Assembly: GCF_000612845.1 (NCBI RefSeq)
Contig: NZ_CCAT010000045.1
Coordinates: 186,001-250,000 of the forward strand
Direction: 5' to 3'
Length of the DNA: 64,000 nt
Source of the DNA: Clostridium ihumii AP5
Lineage (GTDB): Bacteria > Bacillota > Clostridia > Clostridiales > Clostridiaceae
Each line of letters opens with the position of its first letter. The first letter of the stretch is position 1. The notes beneath the pieces were generated by a model. That model worked only from the letters and a program-made list of their open reading frames with translations, was not told the DNA's origin and ran no database searches. Shown here piece after piece: positions 51,298-61,897 of this stretch. The position numbers and the translations under genes were made by a program.

Positions 51298-51975
51298 TTA
51301 TTTGTCAGCTTCATATCTTTTTCTATGAGAAATCATTATATCATTTAATATTTCTCCAGTACTTGGTGGAGTATATGTAATAGCATTTGCACCTGCAAGT
51401 ATTGTTTCTTTTATACTTTCATCAGTTGGTCCACCAGTTGCTATTATAGGGAATTCTGGGTATTTCTCTCTTATTTTTCTTACAATTTTAGCTGTATTTT
51501 TAGCTCCTGATACATTTAAAATTGTTGCTCCTGCTTCTATTCTTCCATCTATATCATCAAGTTCAGAAACTACAGTAACTATTATTGGTAAATCTATTGT
51601 ATCTCTCATTTCTCTAACAACTTCATTTGATATAGATGAATTCATTACAACACCCATTGCACCTTTGAATTCAGCATCCAATGCTAAGTTTACAACCCTT
51701 TTCCCTGTAGTTATAGCTCCACCTACACCACAAAATACAGGAATATCAGATGCTAACAACAATGCTTCTGTTATTATTGGTTGTGGAGTAAAAGGATATA
51801 CTGCTATAACTGCATCTGCATTAGTATTTTTTATTATAGCTACATCAGTAGAAAACACTAATGACTTAATCCTTTTTCCAAAAATAATAATTCCACTAGC
51901 ATCACGTATTACTCTTGGTAATTCAATCATATGACTTCTTAATAAACCTTTAAACTCTGGTACATATTTTGCCAA
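51298..51975 (-). CDS. Predicted TIM-barrel protein, often annotated hydrolase
   Basis: 225 residues from a TTG start (GGGGGA upstream). Alternating strands such as DAVIAVYPFTPQP, PVFCGVGGAITTG, GAMGVVMNSS, LPIIVTVVSEL, GATILNVSGA and FPIIATGGPTDESI look like a beta/alpha barrel with a phosphate-binding GG loop near the C-terminus, as in IMP dehydrogenase or NanE-like folds. The reaction is not known. Confidence 0.7.
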   Translation of the reverse strand: MAKYVPEFKGLLRSHMIELPRVIRDASGIIIFGKRIKSLVFSTDVAIIKNTNADAVIAVYPFTPQPIITEALLLASDIPVFCGVGGAITTGKRVVNLALDAEFKGAMGVVMNSSISNEVVREMRDTIDLPIIVTVVSELDDIDGRIEAGATILNVSGAKNTAKIVRKIREKYPEFPIIATGGPTDESIKETILAGANAITYTPPSTGEILNDIMISHRKRYEADK

Positions 51976-52107
51976 AATAATTCCCCCTTTTCCTTTTAAA
52001 ATTATGTTTATATATATAATATACCTTTGTTTAAAATATTTAAATATAAATTCAAAAAAACTTCAAACATTCAATATAAATTTTTAATGTTAGAAGTGTA
52101 AATTTAA

Positions 52108-52395
52108 CTAATCTAAATAGCATTTTTCAAATTCATCTAGACTTTTATAAAGCTTAACATCCATATCAATCTTTTTATAATTTTTTGCATATTCTTTCAT
52201 AGAATCGTCAAATGCTTTTGCTGATGAAAGTAAATTGCTAGGTGAAATATTTTCCATAAGTTCTATTTTATCAATATTATAATTATCATACATTTCATTG
52301 TAAAATCCTCCCCAACTTTCTTCACTATCATTCCACATATCCGCCACAGCTTGTGCATATTCTAAGTTATACTCTAAAAAGTCTAAATTTATCAT
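52108..52395 (-). CDS. Hypothetical protein with GNAT-like N-terminus, probably truncated
   Basis: 95 residues from the ATG at 52395 (GAGAGGT upstream; frame extension beyond it lacks a site). The start LDFLEYNLEYAQAVADMWNDSEESWGG resembles the first 30 residues of a group of larger GNAT proteins. The rest diverges and has no acetyl-CoA loop. It may be a remnant or a small protein that arose from one. It has no known function. Confidence 0.5.
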   Translation of the reverse strand: MINLDFLEYNLEYAQAVADMWNDSEESWGGFYNEMYDNYNIDKIELMENISPSNLLSSAKAFDDSMKEYAKNYKKIDMDVKLYKSLDEFEKCYLD

Positions 52396-52589
52396 AAATG
52401 TACCTCTCATTTTTAAATATACTAAATCATAAAAAAAGCCTTGATTGCTCAAGACTTCAAATTATCTACTTTCTCATTGCATAAAAAACACTTTAATATT
52501 AAGGAATAGTACTTCTTTAATAAATTCTCTACTTAATTAATATACCCTTTTTTCTATTTTATAAAACCTAATAAACTTTGCCCAAATTC

Positions 52590-53276
52590 CTACTTAAAGA
52601 TTTCTACATTATTAATATCTTTTTTCTTTTTATGAAATTTTTTTATGAAATTGGTGTTATAAAATATATATTCTATGCCTTTATAAACACCTTCCACTAA
52701 AACTAACCCAGCTAGTAAATCCATAATTATATGTTGTTTGACAAATTGAGTTGAAATTATAATTAACCATCCAATTATATTAAACCTAATTTTATATTTT
52801 ATAGGCATGTTTTTAAGTTTATTTATTCCTTTTAAAACTGAAAAAGTTGCTACTACATGAATACTAGGAAAACAATTATATGGATTATCCTTGCTATAAA
52901 TAAACCTAACAAAACTGCACAAAAAATCATCATGAATTATTACTGGTCTTGGCACATAGGTTTGAAAAAACATGTAAATTATAAGACAAATAAAATTTCC
53001 TATATTTAAAGCCAAAAGTGAAATAAAATATCTTTCTTCATCACAATAACAAATTATTATAAGTAAAATTACCAAATTCGGCATATACATCATATATGGA
53101 ATGATAAATACATTTATAAATGGAACTAAGCTATCTAATTCTGTATATAGTGAATGTAATTTTTGATTTGGAGCATTATTTATTAAAAAATATCCTATAC
53201 TAGTTAAAACTATAGAAAATATCCACAAATATGGTTTTATACTTTTCACATTATATTTTTCTAGTAACCACTTCAT
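52590..53276 (-). CDS. PAP2-type membrane phosphatase
   Basis: 228 residues from the ATG at 53276 (GGTGG upstream). About six membrane helices. Motifs CFPSIHVVATFSV and TQFVKQHIIMDLLAG supply the SxH and HxxxD catalytic residues; the first motif KX6RP is represented by YVPRPV. Closest to the inositol-phosphorylceramide-synthase-like PAP2 group. It dephosphorylates or transfers a lipid phosphate. Distal to the ABC exporter genes. Confidence 0.83.
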   Translation of the reverse strand: MKWLLEKYNVKSIKPYLWIFSIVLTSIGYFLINNAPNQKLHSLYTELDSLVPFINVFIIPYMMYMPNLVILLIIICYCDEERYFISLLALNIGNFICLIIYMFFQTYVPRPVIIHDDFLCSFVRFIYSKDNPYNCFPSIHVVATFSVLKGINKLKNMPIKYKIRFNIIGWLIIISTQFVKQHIIMDLLAGLVLVEGVYKGIEYIFYNTNFIKKFHKKKKDINNVEIFK

Positions 53277-53380
53277 AAAAACCACCTTTTATACTAAATT
53301 ATTCTATAATTCATATTATATTGCTTAAAAGCTTTAAATAGATACATATTTTATAATTTACTGCAAAATTATTTTTATTT

Positions 53381-55177
53381 CTAAACATAGTACTGTGCCT
53401 GTGCCATATACATACTTTCATACTGGCTTCCTACAACCCCTACTAGTTCCTTATGAGTTCCATATTGAATAATTTCACCTTTATGAAATACTGCAATTTT
53501 ATCACAGAATTTACAACTTGATAATCTATGTGAAATATATATAACAGTTTTTCCTCCAATTAATTCATTAAATTTACTGTATATATCTGCTTCTGCAATA
53601 GGATCTAATGCTGCTGTAGGTTCATCTAAAATAACTATTGGTGAATTTTTAAATATTGCTCTTGAAATAGCTAGTTTTTGAGATTGTCCTCCTGAAAACT
53701 CTATGCCACCTTCTTCAAAAGTCTTATATATATGAGTATTTATTCCACTAGGCAATTTCAATATATCTTTTTCTAACCCTACATTTTTAAGTACTTTTTC
53801 AATTTCTTCATCTTTTGAAAATTCACAATTATCAAGAGCCACATTTTCCTTAATACTAAATGCCATCAATTTAAAATCTTGAAATACTACAGCTAATAAT
53901 TTCATGTACTCTTCATAATTATACTCGTTAATATTTACACCATTTAATAAAATTTCCCCCTGTGTAGGTTCATAAAGTCTTGTAAGTAATTTTATAAATG
54001 TGGTTTTCCCTGCTCCATTTAGTCCTACTACTGATAATTTTTCTCCATTTTTAATAACTATTGATATATTTCTTAATATATAATCATCACTTCTTGGATA
54101 CTTAAATGATACATTTTTAAATTCTATATTAAATTCTTTTATATCTTCAATTTTCTTATGACCACTATTATTAATAGATTTAATTTGCTCAAACTCAATA
54201 TATGTTTCTAATAACTTACACATTTGTCTTAATGATATAAAATTAGTACTAAACTCTAATACAGTATTACTAAAATTCACAGCCGAAGCTACATACATTG
54301 TAAATGACCCTATTCCTATAGACTTTACAAATACTTTATAAGTCATATATGCATAAATAATTAACATTTGCACTTGAAGATTTATCTTGCTAAGTCCATT
54401 ATACTTCCATATAGTTTTAAACACCTTACCAAATTCATATAATGAAGCTTCATTATATTCTTTATATTTTTCCATAATTAAAGGACTTATATCATATAAT
54501 CTTATATCCTTAGCCATAGAAAAATCTTTAATTATACTATCAAAATACTCTGATGTTCTATTTAAAGGAATTAATACTTTGTACAAACCTAGCTCAACTT
54601 TTTGAGATTTTTTATATATAAAAGAATTTAAACCAATTATACAAAGTATGATTAAAATAATATATAAGTCTAAAGTTGAAATTACTACTACAAGACTTAT
54701 AATTGTTATAATATTTGTTATTACTTTCACTGTTTCACTTATTATTCTCTCTATAGCATATTGAGTATTAATAGGATATAGGGCTTTTTCCTTTAAATTT
54801 AAAACTTCTGGATCTTCTATTTTTTCAAAGTCCATATTCATTATTTTTTTTCCTATTAATAAATTAATTTCATCTAATATTTCTTTATTTTTTATATAAA
54901 TTATGGTATCTAACCACTTATCAAACAAACTCAATAAAAAGTTTCCAATTATAATTGTAATTACTAACGTAATAAATACTTCCATTCTTCTTTGATTTAT
55001 TAATTCATCTATAATAAATTTAGGAATTATTATGTTAACAAGTGGAGTTAGTGATTTTAATGTTGATGATAAAATCAACATTGGTATATATGACTTTGAA
55101 ATTCCATGAATTAATCCCAGGAAATATATAACAGTACTAAAATCCTTATTTATTTCTAACTCATTTTTCTTTTTCAT
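53381..55177 (-). CDS. ABC exporter subunit B (membrane-ATPase fusion)
   Basis: 598 residues from the ATG at 55177 (GGAGG upstream). Six-helix membrane domain (about 20-325), then an ATPase: Walker A GLNGAGKTTFIKLL, signature FSGGQSQKLAISRA, Walker B IVILDEPTAALDP, H-loop YISHRL. The LDPIAEADIY ending is shared with its partner. Starts one base after the partner gene, so the two form a heterodimer exporter, possibly for a peptide or lipid. Confidence 0.92.
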   Translation of the reverse strand: MKKKNELEINKDFSTVIYFLGLIHGISKSYIPMLILSSTLKSLTPLVNIIIPKFIIDELINQRRMEVFITLVITIIIGNFLLSLFDKWLDTIIYIKNKEILDEINLLIGKKIMNMDFEKIEDPEVLNLKEKALYPINTQYAIERIISETVKVITNIITIISLVVVISTLDLYIILIILCIIGLNSFIYKKSQKVELGLYKVLIPLNRTSEYFDSIIKDFSMAKDIRLYDISPLIMEKYKEYNEASLYEFGKVFKTIWKYNGLSKINLQVQMLIIYAYMTYKVFVKSIGIGSFTMYVASAVNFSNTVLEFSTNFISLRQMCKLLETYIEFEQIKSINNSGHKKIEDIKEFNIEFKNVSFKYPRSDDYILRNISIVIKNGEKLSVVGLNGAGKTTFIKLLTRLYEPTQGEILLNGVNINEYNYEEYMKLLAVVFQDFKLMAFSIKENVALDNCEFSKDEEIEKVLKNVGLEKDILKLPSGINTHIYKTFEEGGIEFSGGQSQKLAISRAIFKNSPIVILDEPTAALDPIAEADIYSKFNELIGGKTVIYISHRLSSCKFCDKIAVFHKGEIIQYGTHKELVGVVGSQYESMYMAQAQYYV

Positions 55178-55178
55178 G

Positions 55179-56999
55179 TTATGCACCCTCCTCTTCTAAG
55201 TTTTCTTCCTTATAATAGGATGCTTGTACATTAAACATTTCTGCATATTTTCCATTTTTATTTAAAAGTTCATCATGTGTTCCATATTCTTTTATTTCTC
55301 CATTCTCGAAAAAAGCTATAACATCACAAAACCTTGTACTCGCTAACCTATGCGATATGAAAAAAGCTGTTTTATTACCTATCATACTATTAAAGTTTAT
55401 ATATATATTATATTCTGCAATAGGATCTAATGCTGCTGTCGGTTCATCTAAAATTACAATATGTCCATCTTTATATAATCCTCTAGCAAGAGCCAATTTC
55501 TGATTTTCTCCCCCAGACAATTCTATTCCATTAGAATCAAATATTTTAAGTAATGATGTATCTATTCCCCTTTCTAATGAATTAATCTTTTCTCCTATTC
55601 CAGCCATTTCAATACTATTTAAAACTTTTTTTCTATCTATACAGTCTTTATCTTTAAATGCTATATTTTCAGCTATAGAAAAAGCAAACATTTTTATTTC
55701 TTGAAACACTACTGAAAATAATTTATAATATTCATTTCTATCAAAATTTGCTATATTCACTCCATTTATTAGTATTTCACCTTCTAGAGGTTCATAAAGT
55801 CTAGTTAATAGCTTAACAAATGTAGTTTTACCTGCACCATTAACTCCTACCATAGCTAATTTTTGACCCTTCTCTATTTTTAAAGAAAGGTTTTTAAAGA
55901 TATATCTATCACTATTAGGATATTTAAATGATACGTTTTTAAACTCTATTTCATAAGTATCATCTTTAGGAATATTTAAATAATCTAATTCTTCCTTTTT
56001 TAAATCCTTTTCAATAAAATCTCTAAAATCATTTATATATAAATTCTGTGCATTTATATGTGCTATATCATTTAATATTTTTTGCATCCATCCTGCAAAA
56101 CTTGCTATTGTTGCAAAATACATAGTAAAATTTCCTATACTCATATTTCCATATAATACCTTGTAAATTAAATATGCATATACTATTCCTTCCCTAATCA
56201 ATAAAAGAAAAACTTCAACTATCGCTACTTTAAAATATTTATATTTAATATCTTTTTCAATTTTAACTTGATCTTTCTTAAATTTATAAAATTTATTAGC
56301 TATCCATTGACTTAAATTGAAAACCCGTATATCCTTTCCATAAGTAAAATTACACATAATATCATAAATATATTTACTTTTTCTATTTAACTCTGAAACA
56401 TCGTCTTTTCTTTTATATTCATATTTTTTTACTTTAGTAGTTAAATAGTAAACAATCCATACATTAATTATTAAATATAATATAATCCATGGACTTAATG
56501 TGGCCACAATAGTTACGTATCCTAAAAATGCAATTCCTAGTCCAAATAATCCAAAAAGCTTACGAATCACACTTTCAATGCCAAAAGCAGCTCCTGCTAC
56601 AGCTTTTCCTGCTGTTTCTATATCGTTTAAAATTTTAGGATTTTCAGTGTATTTAAAATCCATAGTCATACACTTTTCATTTATAAGGTTGGTGAATTTA
56701 AATGTTATGTCCATTAATCTTGGTGAATATGATCCTTCTAAATATGAATTCAAGTAGTTTAATACTGATGATATAATAAAATAGTTTAATATTATTATGA
56801 TTAATCTTTGTGCTCTATTCTCCCCCATTAATTCATCAATTAAAAATTTTGGAGCAAATATGTTTATAAATGGAATCAACGCTGTTACTATAGTAAATAA
56901 ACCAAAATAATACAACAACTTCTTGTCCCATTTCAAGGTCTTCCTAATTAGAAATTTAACATTACTGATAAGTCCACGCCTATCATTGTTTTCATTCAT
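55179..56999 (-). CDS. ABC exporter subunit A (membrane-ATPase fusion)
   Basis: 606 residues from the ATG at 56999 (AAGGGG upstream). Same architecture as its partner: six helices, Walker A GVNGAGKTTFVKLL, signature LSGGENQKLALARG, Walker B IVILDEPTAALDP, FISHRLAS. Both ATP sites appear intact, unlike many heterodimers with one degenerate site. No transported peptide or modification gene is adjacent. Confidence 0.92.
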   Translation of the reverse strand: MNENNDRRGLISNVKFLIRKTLKWDKKLLYYFGLFTIVTALIPFINIFAPKFLIDELMGENRAQRLIIIILNYFIISSVLNYLNSYLEGSYSPRLMDITFKFTNLINEKCMTMDFKYTENPKILNDIETAGKAVAGAAFGIESVIRKLFGLFGLGIAFLGYVTIVATLSPWIILYLIINVWIVYYLTTKVKKYEYKRKDDVSELNRKSKYIYDIMCNFTYGKDIRVFNLSQWIANKFYKFKKDQVKIEKDIKYKYFKVAIVEVFLLLIREGIVYAYLIYKVLYGNMSIGNFTMYFATIASFAGWMQKILNDIAHINAQNLYINDFRDFIEKDLKKEELDYLNIPKDDTYEIEFKNVSFKYPNSDRYIFKNLSLKIEKGQKLAMVGVNGAGKTTFVKLLTRLYEPLEGEILINGVNIANFDRNEYYKLFSVVFQEIKMFAFSIAENIAFKDKDCIDRKKVLNSIEMAGIGEKINSLERGIDTSLLKIFDSNGIELSGGENQKLALARGLYKDGHIVILDEPTAALDPIAEYNIYINFNSMIGNKTAFFISHRLASTRFCDVIAFFENGEIKEYGTHDELLNKNGKYAEMFNVQASYYKEENLEEEGA

Positions 57000-57251
57000 A
57001 ATTCCACCCCTTTTCAGTTTTAGAAACATTCTAAATATTACCACAATATCTTCGAATACTCAACCTTTTTTACCAATTTATTGATATTAAAACTACATTA
57101 AAATTTAAAAATATTTCTTAACTTACTATGTGAACCTAAAGACTGTCTGAAAATAACTTTCCTCTTAAATTTATCTATAAATTGTCGTATATCCTTAACT
57201 TTCTCAAATATAAAATGTAATATTTGAGAATATTTCTTTATTTCACTTAAA

Positions 57252-57281
57252 AATCAGCTAGAGTAAAAACCCCAGCTGATT
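57252..57281 (-). terminator. Terminator of the GNAT gene at 57308
   Basis: AATCAGCT (57252-57259) pairs with AGCTGATT (57274-57281); T run on the minus strand. Confidence 0.8.
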
Positions 57282-57307
57282 CAATATTTACTTTATTGTG
57301 ATTTTAT

Positions 57308-58114
57308 TTAATTAAGTTTTACAAGCACAATTCTATAATCACAAATCTTTTGAAATTGATTTTTTTCAGCTACTCTAACTGATGGAGTGTTTTCCTTCCA
57401 AGAATCCCAATACGGAACTATATTTAAATCTACACATTTTTTTAAAAATTCATTTGCAATTATAGTTGCTACACCTTTTCCTTCGCATTCTTCAATAGTT
57501 TCAACACCTATTCCACAATAATTTTTACTTACATATTCTGACGTACACCAACTAATTATATTTTCATCCATTATTGCACAATAACCAAAACCATTATTAG
57601 AAAAGTTGTCTACTGAGCCCCACATTCCCTCTACTTCATCTATAAGACAGTTATGATTTCCTAACGAATCCTTCTTTAATATATCATTGTCTATACTCTT
57701 AATTATTAAATCATCATTTTTCTTTATTATTGGAACAGAGTTCAGTTCTTGTTTAAATAAAAATCTATCTACTACTTTATGTTTAAATCCCTTTAACTCT
57801 TCTAATAATTCATTTTCCCAGACTTCTGGATAATAATTAATTTTGACTAACCCTACTTCTTTTCTTCTACTATCATTTAAATAGTTCTCCTTAAAGAAAG
57901 TTATTGCCTCTTTATATTTATTCTTATCTCCTACCTCTCCACCAAAGTAAACACAATTTCCTTCATATATTAAAAATATTGATATATTCTCAATATCATC
58001 AACAATTATTTGTGCTGGTGTATTGCCTTCAATAATAGAATCAAATAAAAAACTATGTATATCTGATTTGTATACCTCAAGCAATTTATCCTTATTTATT
58101 TTTAATTCTTTCAT
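57308..58114 (-). CDS. GNAT acetyltransferase (PF12746-like)
   Basis: 268 residues. The C-terminal part, IISWCTSEYVSKNYCGIGVETIEECEGKGVATIIANEFL, and KENTPSVRVAEKNQFQKI are typical of the GNAT_acetyltran family with a long N-terminal domain. The start has no clear ribosome site, so it is less sure. Same direction as a second GNAT gene 133 bases upstream. Substrate unknown. Confidence 0.82.
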   Translation of the reverse strand: MKELKINKDKLLEVYKSDIHSFLFDSIIEGNTPAQIIVDDIENISIFLIYEGNCVYFGGEVGDKNKYKEAITFFKENYLNDSRRKEVGLVKINYYPEVWENELLEELKGFKHKVVDRFLFKQELNSVPIIKKNDDLIIKSIDNDILKKDSLGNHNCLIDEVEGMWGSVDNFSNNGFGYCAIMDENIISWCTSEYVSKNYCGIGVETIEECEGKGVATIIANEFLKKCVDLNIVPYWDSWKENTPSVRVAEKNQFQKICDYRIVLVKLN

Positions 58115-58247
58115 ATCTACATATTATTAAAAGAAATATATTTAAGCCATAATAGCCTTAATCATCTCTCCACTTGTTATAGCTTTTTATTTGTATACCA
58201 TTTATTAAACTTTCACCATTTATAATAATCCTATTAACTCTTAATAA

Positions 58248-59030
58248 TTAGAATTCACACAATATAATTCTATGATTGGCTATAAAGCCTGATTTTTCTA
58301 AAGTTTTTTTAGATATAATATTTTTTACATCACAACAAACCATTGGAATTAAATTTTTGCTATAGCAATGTTCTTTTAACTTAACATTAATATAGGTTCC
58401 TATTCCATTTCCACGATATTTTTCAACCACATGCATACCTATATCACCATATTTTTCTCCATGTTCTTTAATTATTCTAAATTCTCCAATTCCAAGTAAG
58501 TTATCATTATCATATAATACAAATAACTGCTCATTATCTATTAATTTCTCATAATATCCCTTAAATGCCGGATCACATTTATTTTTTATTTCATCTATAT
58601 CTTGCCCTTGAGCTAATCTAAAAGATAGCTTTGAAAAACTATTTAATTCATATCTTACTTTTTCATTATCTGTAAAAAGATATGAATCTACAGTTATATT
58701 TTTTTGATAGTCAAGACATAAGGACATAAATTCTGGTTCTTTTGTAGAAACCCCCGCCTTTTCTACTATATCACTTGTAATAATATATTTAAAAATTTCT
58801 TCTTCATTCATGTAGTATTCTTTAGAAACATAAAACTGTACTAATGTTTTACATGAATTTACACAAAAGTGCCCTGCAACTTTACCATTGTACAAGACTT
58901 CATAACATTTTGAACTAGCCACTTCTACATTCTGCCAAAAACCATCTATTGGAGTTTTTAAGCTCTCAATATACTTACTTTTTAGTCTATTTGCTTCTTG
59001 CTCGACTTTAACTTCTACAATTTCAATCAT
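58248..59030 (-). CDS. GNAT family N-acetyltransferase (two-domain)
   Basis: 260 residues; N-terminal degenerate half and C-terminal active GNAT: GDIGMHVVEKYRGNGIGTYINVKLKEH, then CCDVKNIISKKTLEKSGFIANHRI. TAGGAGA precedes ATG. Two GNATs lie in line here; they are not close paralogues. Substrate unknown. Confidence 0.82.
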   Translation of the reverse strand: MIEIVEVKVEQEANRLKSKYIESLKTPIDGFWQNVEVASSKCYEVLYNGKVAGHFCVNSCKTLVQFYVSKEYYMNEEEIFKYIITSDIVEKAGVSTKEPEFMSLCLDYQKNITVDSYLFTDNEKVRYELNSFSKLSFRLAQGQDIDEIKNKCDPAFKGYYEKLIDNEQLFVLYDNDNLLGIGEFRIIKEHGEKYGDIGMHVVEKYRGNGIGTYINVKLKEHCYSKNLIPMVCCDVKNIISKKTLEKSGFIANHRIILCEF

Positions 59031-60052
59031 TCTATCTATCTCCTATCCAAATAAGTAAATTCAAAATTAATATATTTGAAAAAGCTAATAACTTAGTATA
59101 CTTGTTTATCTTTCAGTACAATTTCATTCGTCCTCATGGTTCTTTAAATGATTTTACACCAGCAGAGGTAGCTGGTTTTGAAACTACTGAATTAGATAAA
59201 GATACTTGATTTACAGCAGTTTAATTTTAATTAATATTTTTGATCAACCTGCAAAAATCAAATTTATTGCAGACTTGTTTGCTATGCAATAAAATCTTCA
59301 AACTTATATACTTTTCAAAGAACTAACAACTCTAAGAATTTTAAAGATATTTTTTCATATCTACTTAACAGATTACTAATCTTAAACATATATTTTATGC
59401 GATGAATCTAAATATTTTCATCACATGAAGAAATCTTCAAGTAATATATCTCCATAACTTCAACACGCATATATATTAAATTAATTTGATTTCTATCTTT
59501 ATTTACATTGTACTTCTATTTATTTACTATTTTTGTCATATACTGAACCTTACTTATTAAATTTTTTTAACTTCATTTTATGTTGTTAATTTATTATTCA
59601 TTTTTTTGCAAATATATTTATTTAAAATCAATTTATCTAATTAATTTATATATTTGGAATATATTCGTAATAACTGTGTTATCTTAGCCAAACTTTATTT
59701 TTGTAAATTCAAAATTAATATATTTTTATTTCAAATAGTATATATTCTTCTAATGAACTTAAGTATTACACCTTTAATAAAAAAATAGCCCTGATTTCTC
59801 AAGGCATTAATCTATTAAACAGTTTTTACTAATTCTCGTACACTATTTATATACATAATTATATTTGATATTAAATATTTTATATATCACCAAAACATTT
59901 CGGTATTAATTTTGAACATTAATGTTTCTAAAATACTATAAAAAATAATTTTAATATATTCAAAATCCATACAATAAAAATAGTCAGCAACTTTGTTTTA
60001 ATATTGTTACCATCAAAAACAAAATTACTAACTATCATTAATAATTATTTTA
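59031..60052. other. 1-kb region without an intact gene
   Basis: Very AT-rich. It holds a transposase tail (59117-59209), a hairpin TTTATTGCA/TGCAATAAA (59263-59271 with 59285-59293) just after it, and an imperfect AGCCCTGA/TCAAGGC hairpin near 59790. The rest shows no coding signal. It looks like decayed insertion-sequence territory. Confidence 0.5.
59117..59209 (+). pseudogene. C-terminal remnant of a DDE transposase
   Basis: Thirty codons starting YNFIRPHGSLNDFTPAEVAG then a natural-looking stop. YNFIRPHxSLxxxTPAEVAG is the well-known end of many DDE transposases with an rve-type core. Nothing upstream in any frame continues the protein, so only the tail survives. Confidence 0.8.
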
Positions 60053-60356
60053 TTACTTTTTCCACTCTTGTCTTAGTAAACCATATATATACTCATCTAC
60101 AAATTTTCCTTTTTTATAAACCTGTTCTCTTATTACACCTTCTCTTACAAATCCAAGACTTTCAAACAATTTTATAAATCGTTCATTAAATGAATACATC
60201 TCTACACCTATTCTATTCATATTCTTATATATATTATTAAAACACTTCTGTATTAAATTTAAGCAATTTTCTGTTTTATCAAATCCAAAATTAATTATAT
60301 TTAATAAAATCCTTACCAATTCCTTTTGCTCATCTTGTAATTAATAAACATTTATT
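60053..60356 (-). pseudogene. GNAT (RimJ/RimL-like) pseudogene
   Basis: An 88-codon open stretch gives the C-terminal half of a GNAT: EMYSFNERFIKLFESLGFVREGVIREQ then KGKFVDEYIYGLLRQEW. Just upstream, in another frame, AKGIGKDFIKY supplies the acetyl-CoA loop, so a frameshift (near 60294-60300, in an AT repeat) separates them. That second frame also has TGA (60330-60332) where Trp is usual. The N-terminal third is missing. Not functional. Confidence 0.75.
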
Positions 60357-60378
60357 CTTATAATAATTCATGATGGCT

Positions 60379-60984
60379 TTATTTCAAAAAATCATTATAA
60401 TTTTCTATTTCAAATTCTAATTTTTCTTCACAATTTAATTTGTAGATTGCAACATTTGAAGTTTTAAATGGTTTATTTTTGTTGGTCCATTCAATACCTT
60501 TTACAATGTGACATATTATATTTATTACACCACCATGAGTTACAATTAAAATATTTTCGCTTGAAAATTTGTATTTACATATCACATCATCAAACCATTT
60601 CTTTACTCTATTATAAAAATCATCTGGACTTTCACCATTAGGATATTTCTCATTCATTTTTAAAGTATTAAAAAACAATCCAGGATATTTCACTAATGCT
60701 TCTTTATTCAACATTCCCCCTAAATCTCCATTATTCATCTCTCTCAATTCTTTATCAATTTCAATTTTTATATCTATATTTTTAGCTACTTCATTTGCTG
60801 TAGATAAAGCTCTTTGTAAATCACTTGAAATAATTTTTGTTATTTTAAACTCTTCCTGCTTTAAATAAAGAAACTCAGCAAGTTTTTTAGCTTGTTCTTT
60901 ACCTTCCTCTATCAAATCTACTTCACTCCATCCCCCTCTATATCTATCATCATCTTTAGCATGTCTAACTAAATAAATATTCAT
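60379..60984 (-). CDS. Histidine phosphatase family protein (PGM-like)
   Basis: 201 residues. LVRHAKDDDRYRGG carries the RH catalytic motif; SSDLQRALSTANEVA, LREMNNGDLGG and VTHGGVINII complete the family pattern. It could be a phosphoglycerate-mutase-like or broad phosphatase. GGGGG precedes ATG. Confidence 0.88.
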   Translation of the reverse strand: MNIYLVRHAKDDDRYRGGWSEVDLIEEGKEQAKKLAEFLYLKQEEFKITKIISSDLQRALSTANEVAKNIDIKIEIDKELREMNNGDLGGMLNKEALVKYPGLFFNTLKMNEKYPNGESPDDFYNRVKKWFDDVICKYKFSSENILIVTHGGVINIICHIVKGIEWTNKNKPFKTSNVAIYKLNCEEKLEFEIENYNDFLK

Positions 60985-61222
60985 TTTAAATTACCCCCTA
61001 ATTTTAACTATCATCTATATTTGCATTGTCATTCAATGTATTAATAAATCTTATTTTTTACTAATAAATTCTTTAAATTTATAATAGTAAAACTATCTTT
61101 TATATTTCTAATTCCCATAACTATATTTTTCATATATATTTTTTACTGATTTGCATATTCAATCTTTTTATTTATTTTGTATGTATCATACATTTTTTAA
61201 TTTTATTTCGTATTGTTAATTT

Positions 61223-61765
61223 TCAACTTTCATAATGTTCCACAATCCACTTTGATGCTTCAAGAAGATTATCTGCAATATAGTCTGGTTCAACATTTTC
61301 CCATGTATTTCTGTATTCATTTAAAGAATTTTCTCCCCAACCTGTTTTAACAAGAATCTTAACACAATTAAATTTATCTGCTAATACCATATCAACACTA
61401 CCTACATCTCCAATTACTATACAATCTTCTAAATCAAGCTTGTATTTATTGGCGGCTTCAATCAATAATCCTCCATTAGGTTTTCTACAATTGCAATTTT
61501 CATTTTCTCCATGAGGACAAATGAATGCATCATCAAATCCATATTCATCAAATTGCTGCATAAATTCTTCTAGTTTAACTTCATTTCTTGATATCCTATG
61601 TTGATTTGTTAAAGCAAAAATCTTAAAGCCTTTAGCTTTTAATAAATTTAAAGCTGTTGCAGAAAATGGATATAATTGAAATTCTTTAGGATGTATAAAG
61701 TTTCCTGTACCGCCTATAGTTCCATCTCTATCTATAAATATAGCTTGTACTTTTTTAAAATCCAT
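61223..61765 (-). CDS. HAD-IIIA family phosphatase (GmhB/HisB-like)
   Basis: 180 residues. IFIDRDGTIGG (DxDGT), ALTNQ, and VIGDVGSVDM are the HAD motifs. CPHGENENCNCRKP is the zinc loop of the GmhB/HisB-N type. It removes phosphate from a sugar or histidinol phosphate; no pathway genes are adjacent. GAGGAG precedes ATG. Confidence 0.88.
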   Translation of the reverse strand: MDFKKVQAIFIDRDGTIGGTGNFIHPKEFQLYPFSATALNLLKAKGFKIFALTNQHRISRNEVKLEEFMQQFDEYGFDDAFICPHGENENCNCRKPNGGLLIEAANKYKLDLEDCIVIGDVGSVDMVLADKFNCVKILVKTGWGENSLNEYRNTWENVEPDYIADNLLEASKWIVEHYES

Positions 61766-61897
61766 TTATATTCACTCCTCAATACTAAACATAATTGACA
61801 ACCGATTATCTTCACAATATTTTTGAATTTTATATTACCCATTTACTTTCTAAAAATTTATTTTATCACTGCTATCTTCTGTGTACTTATTATTTTC

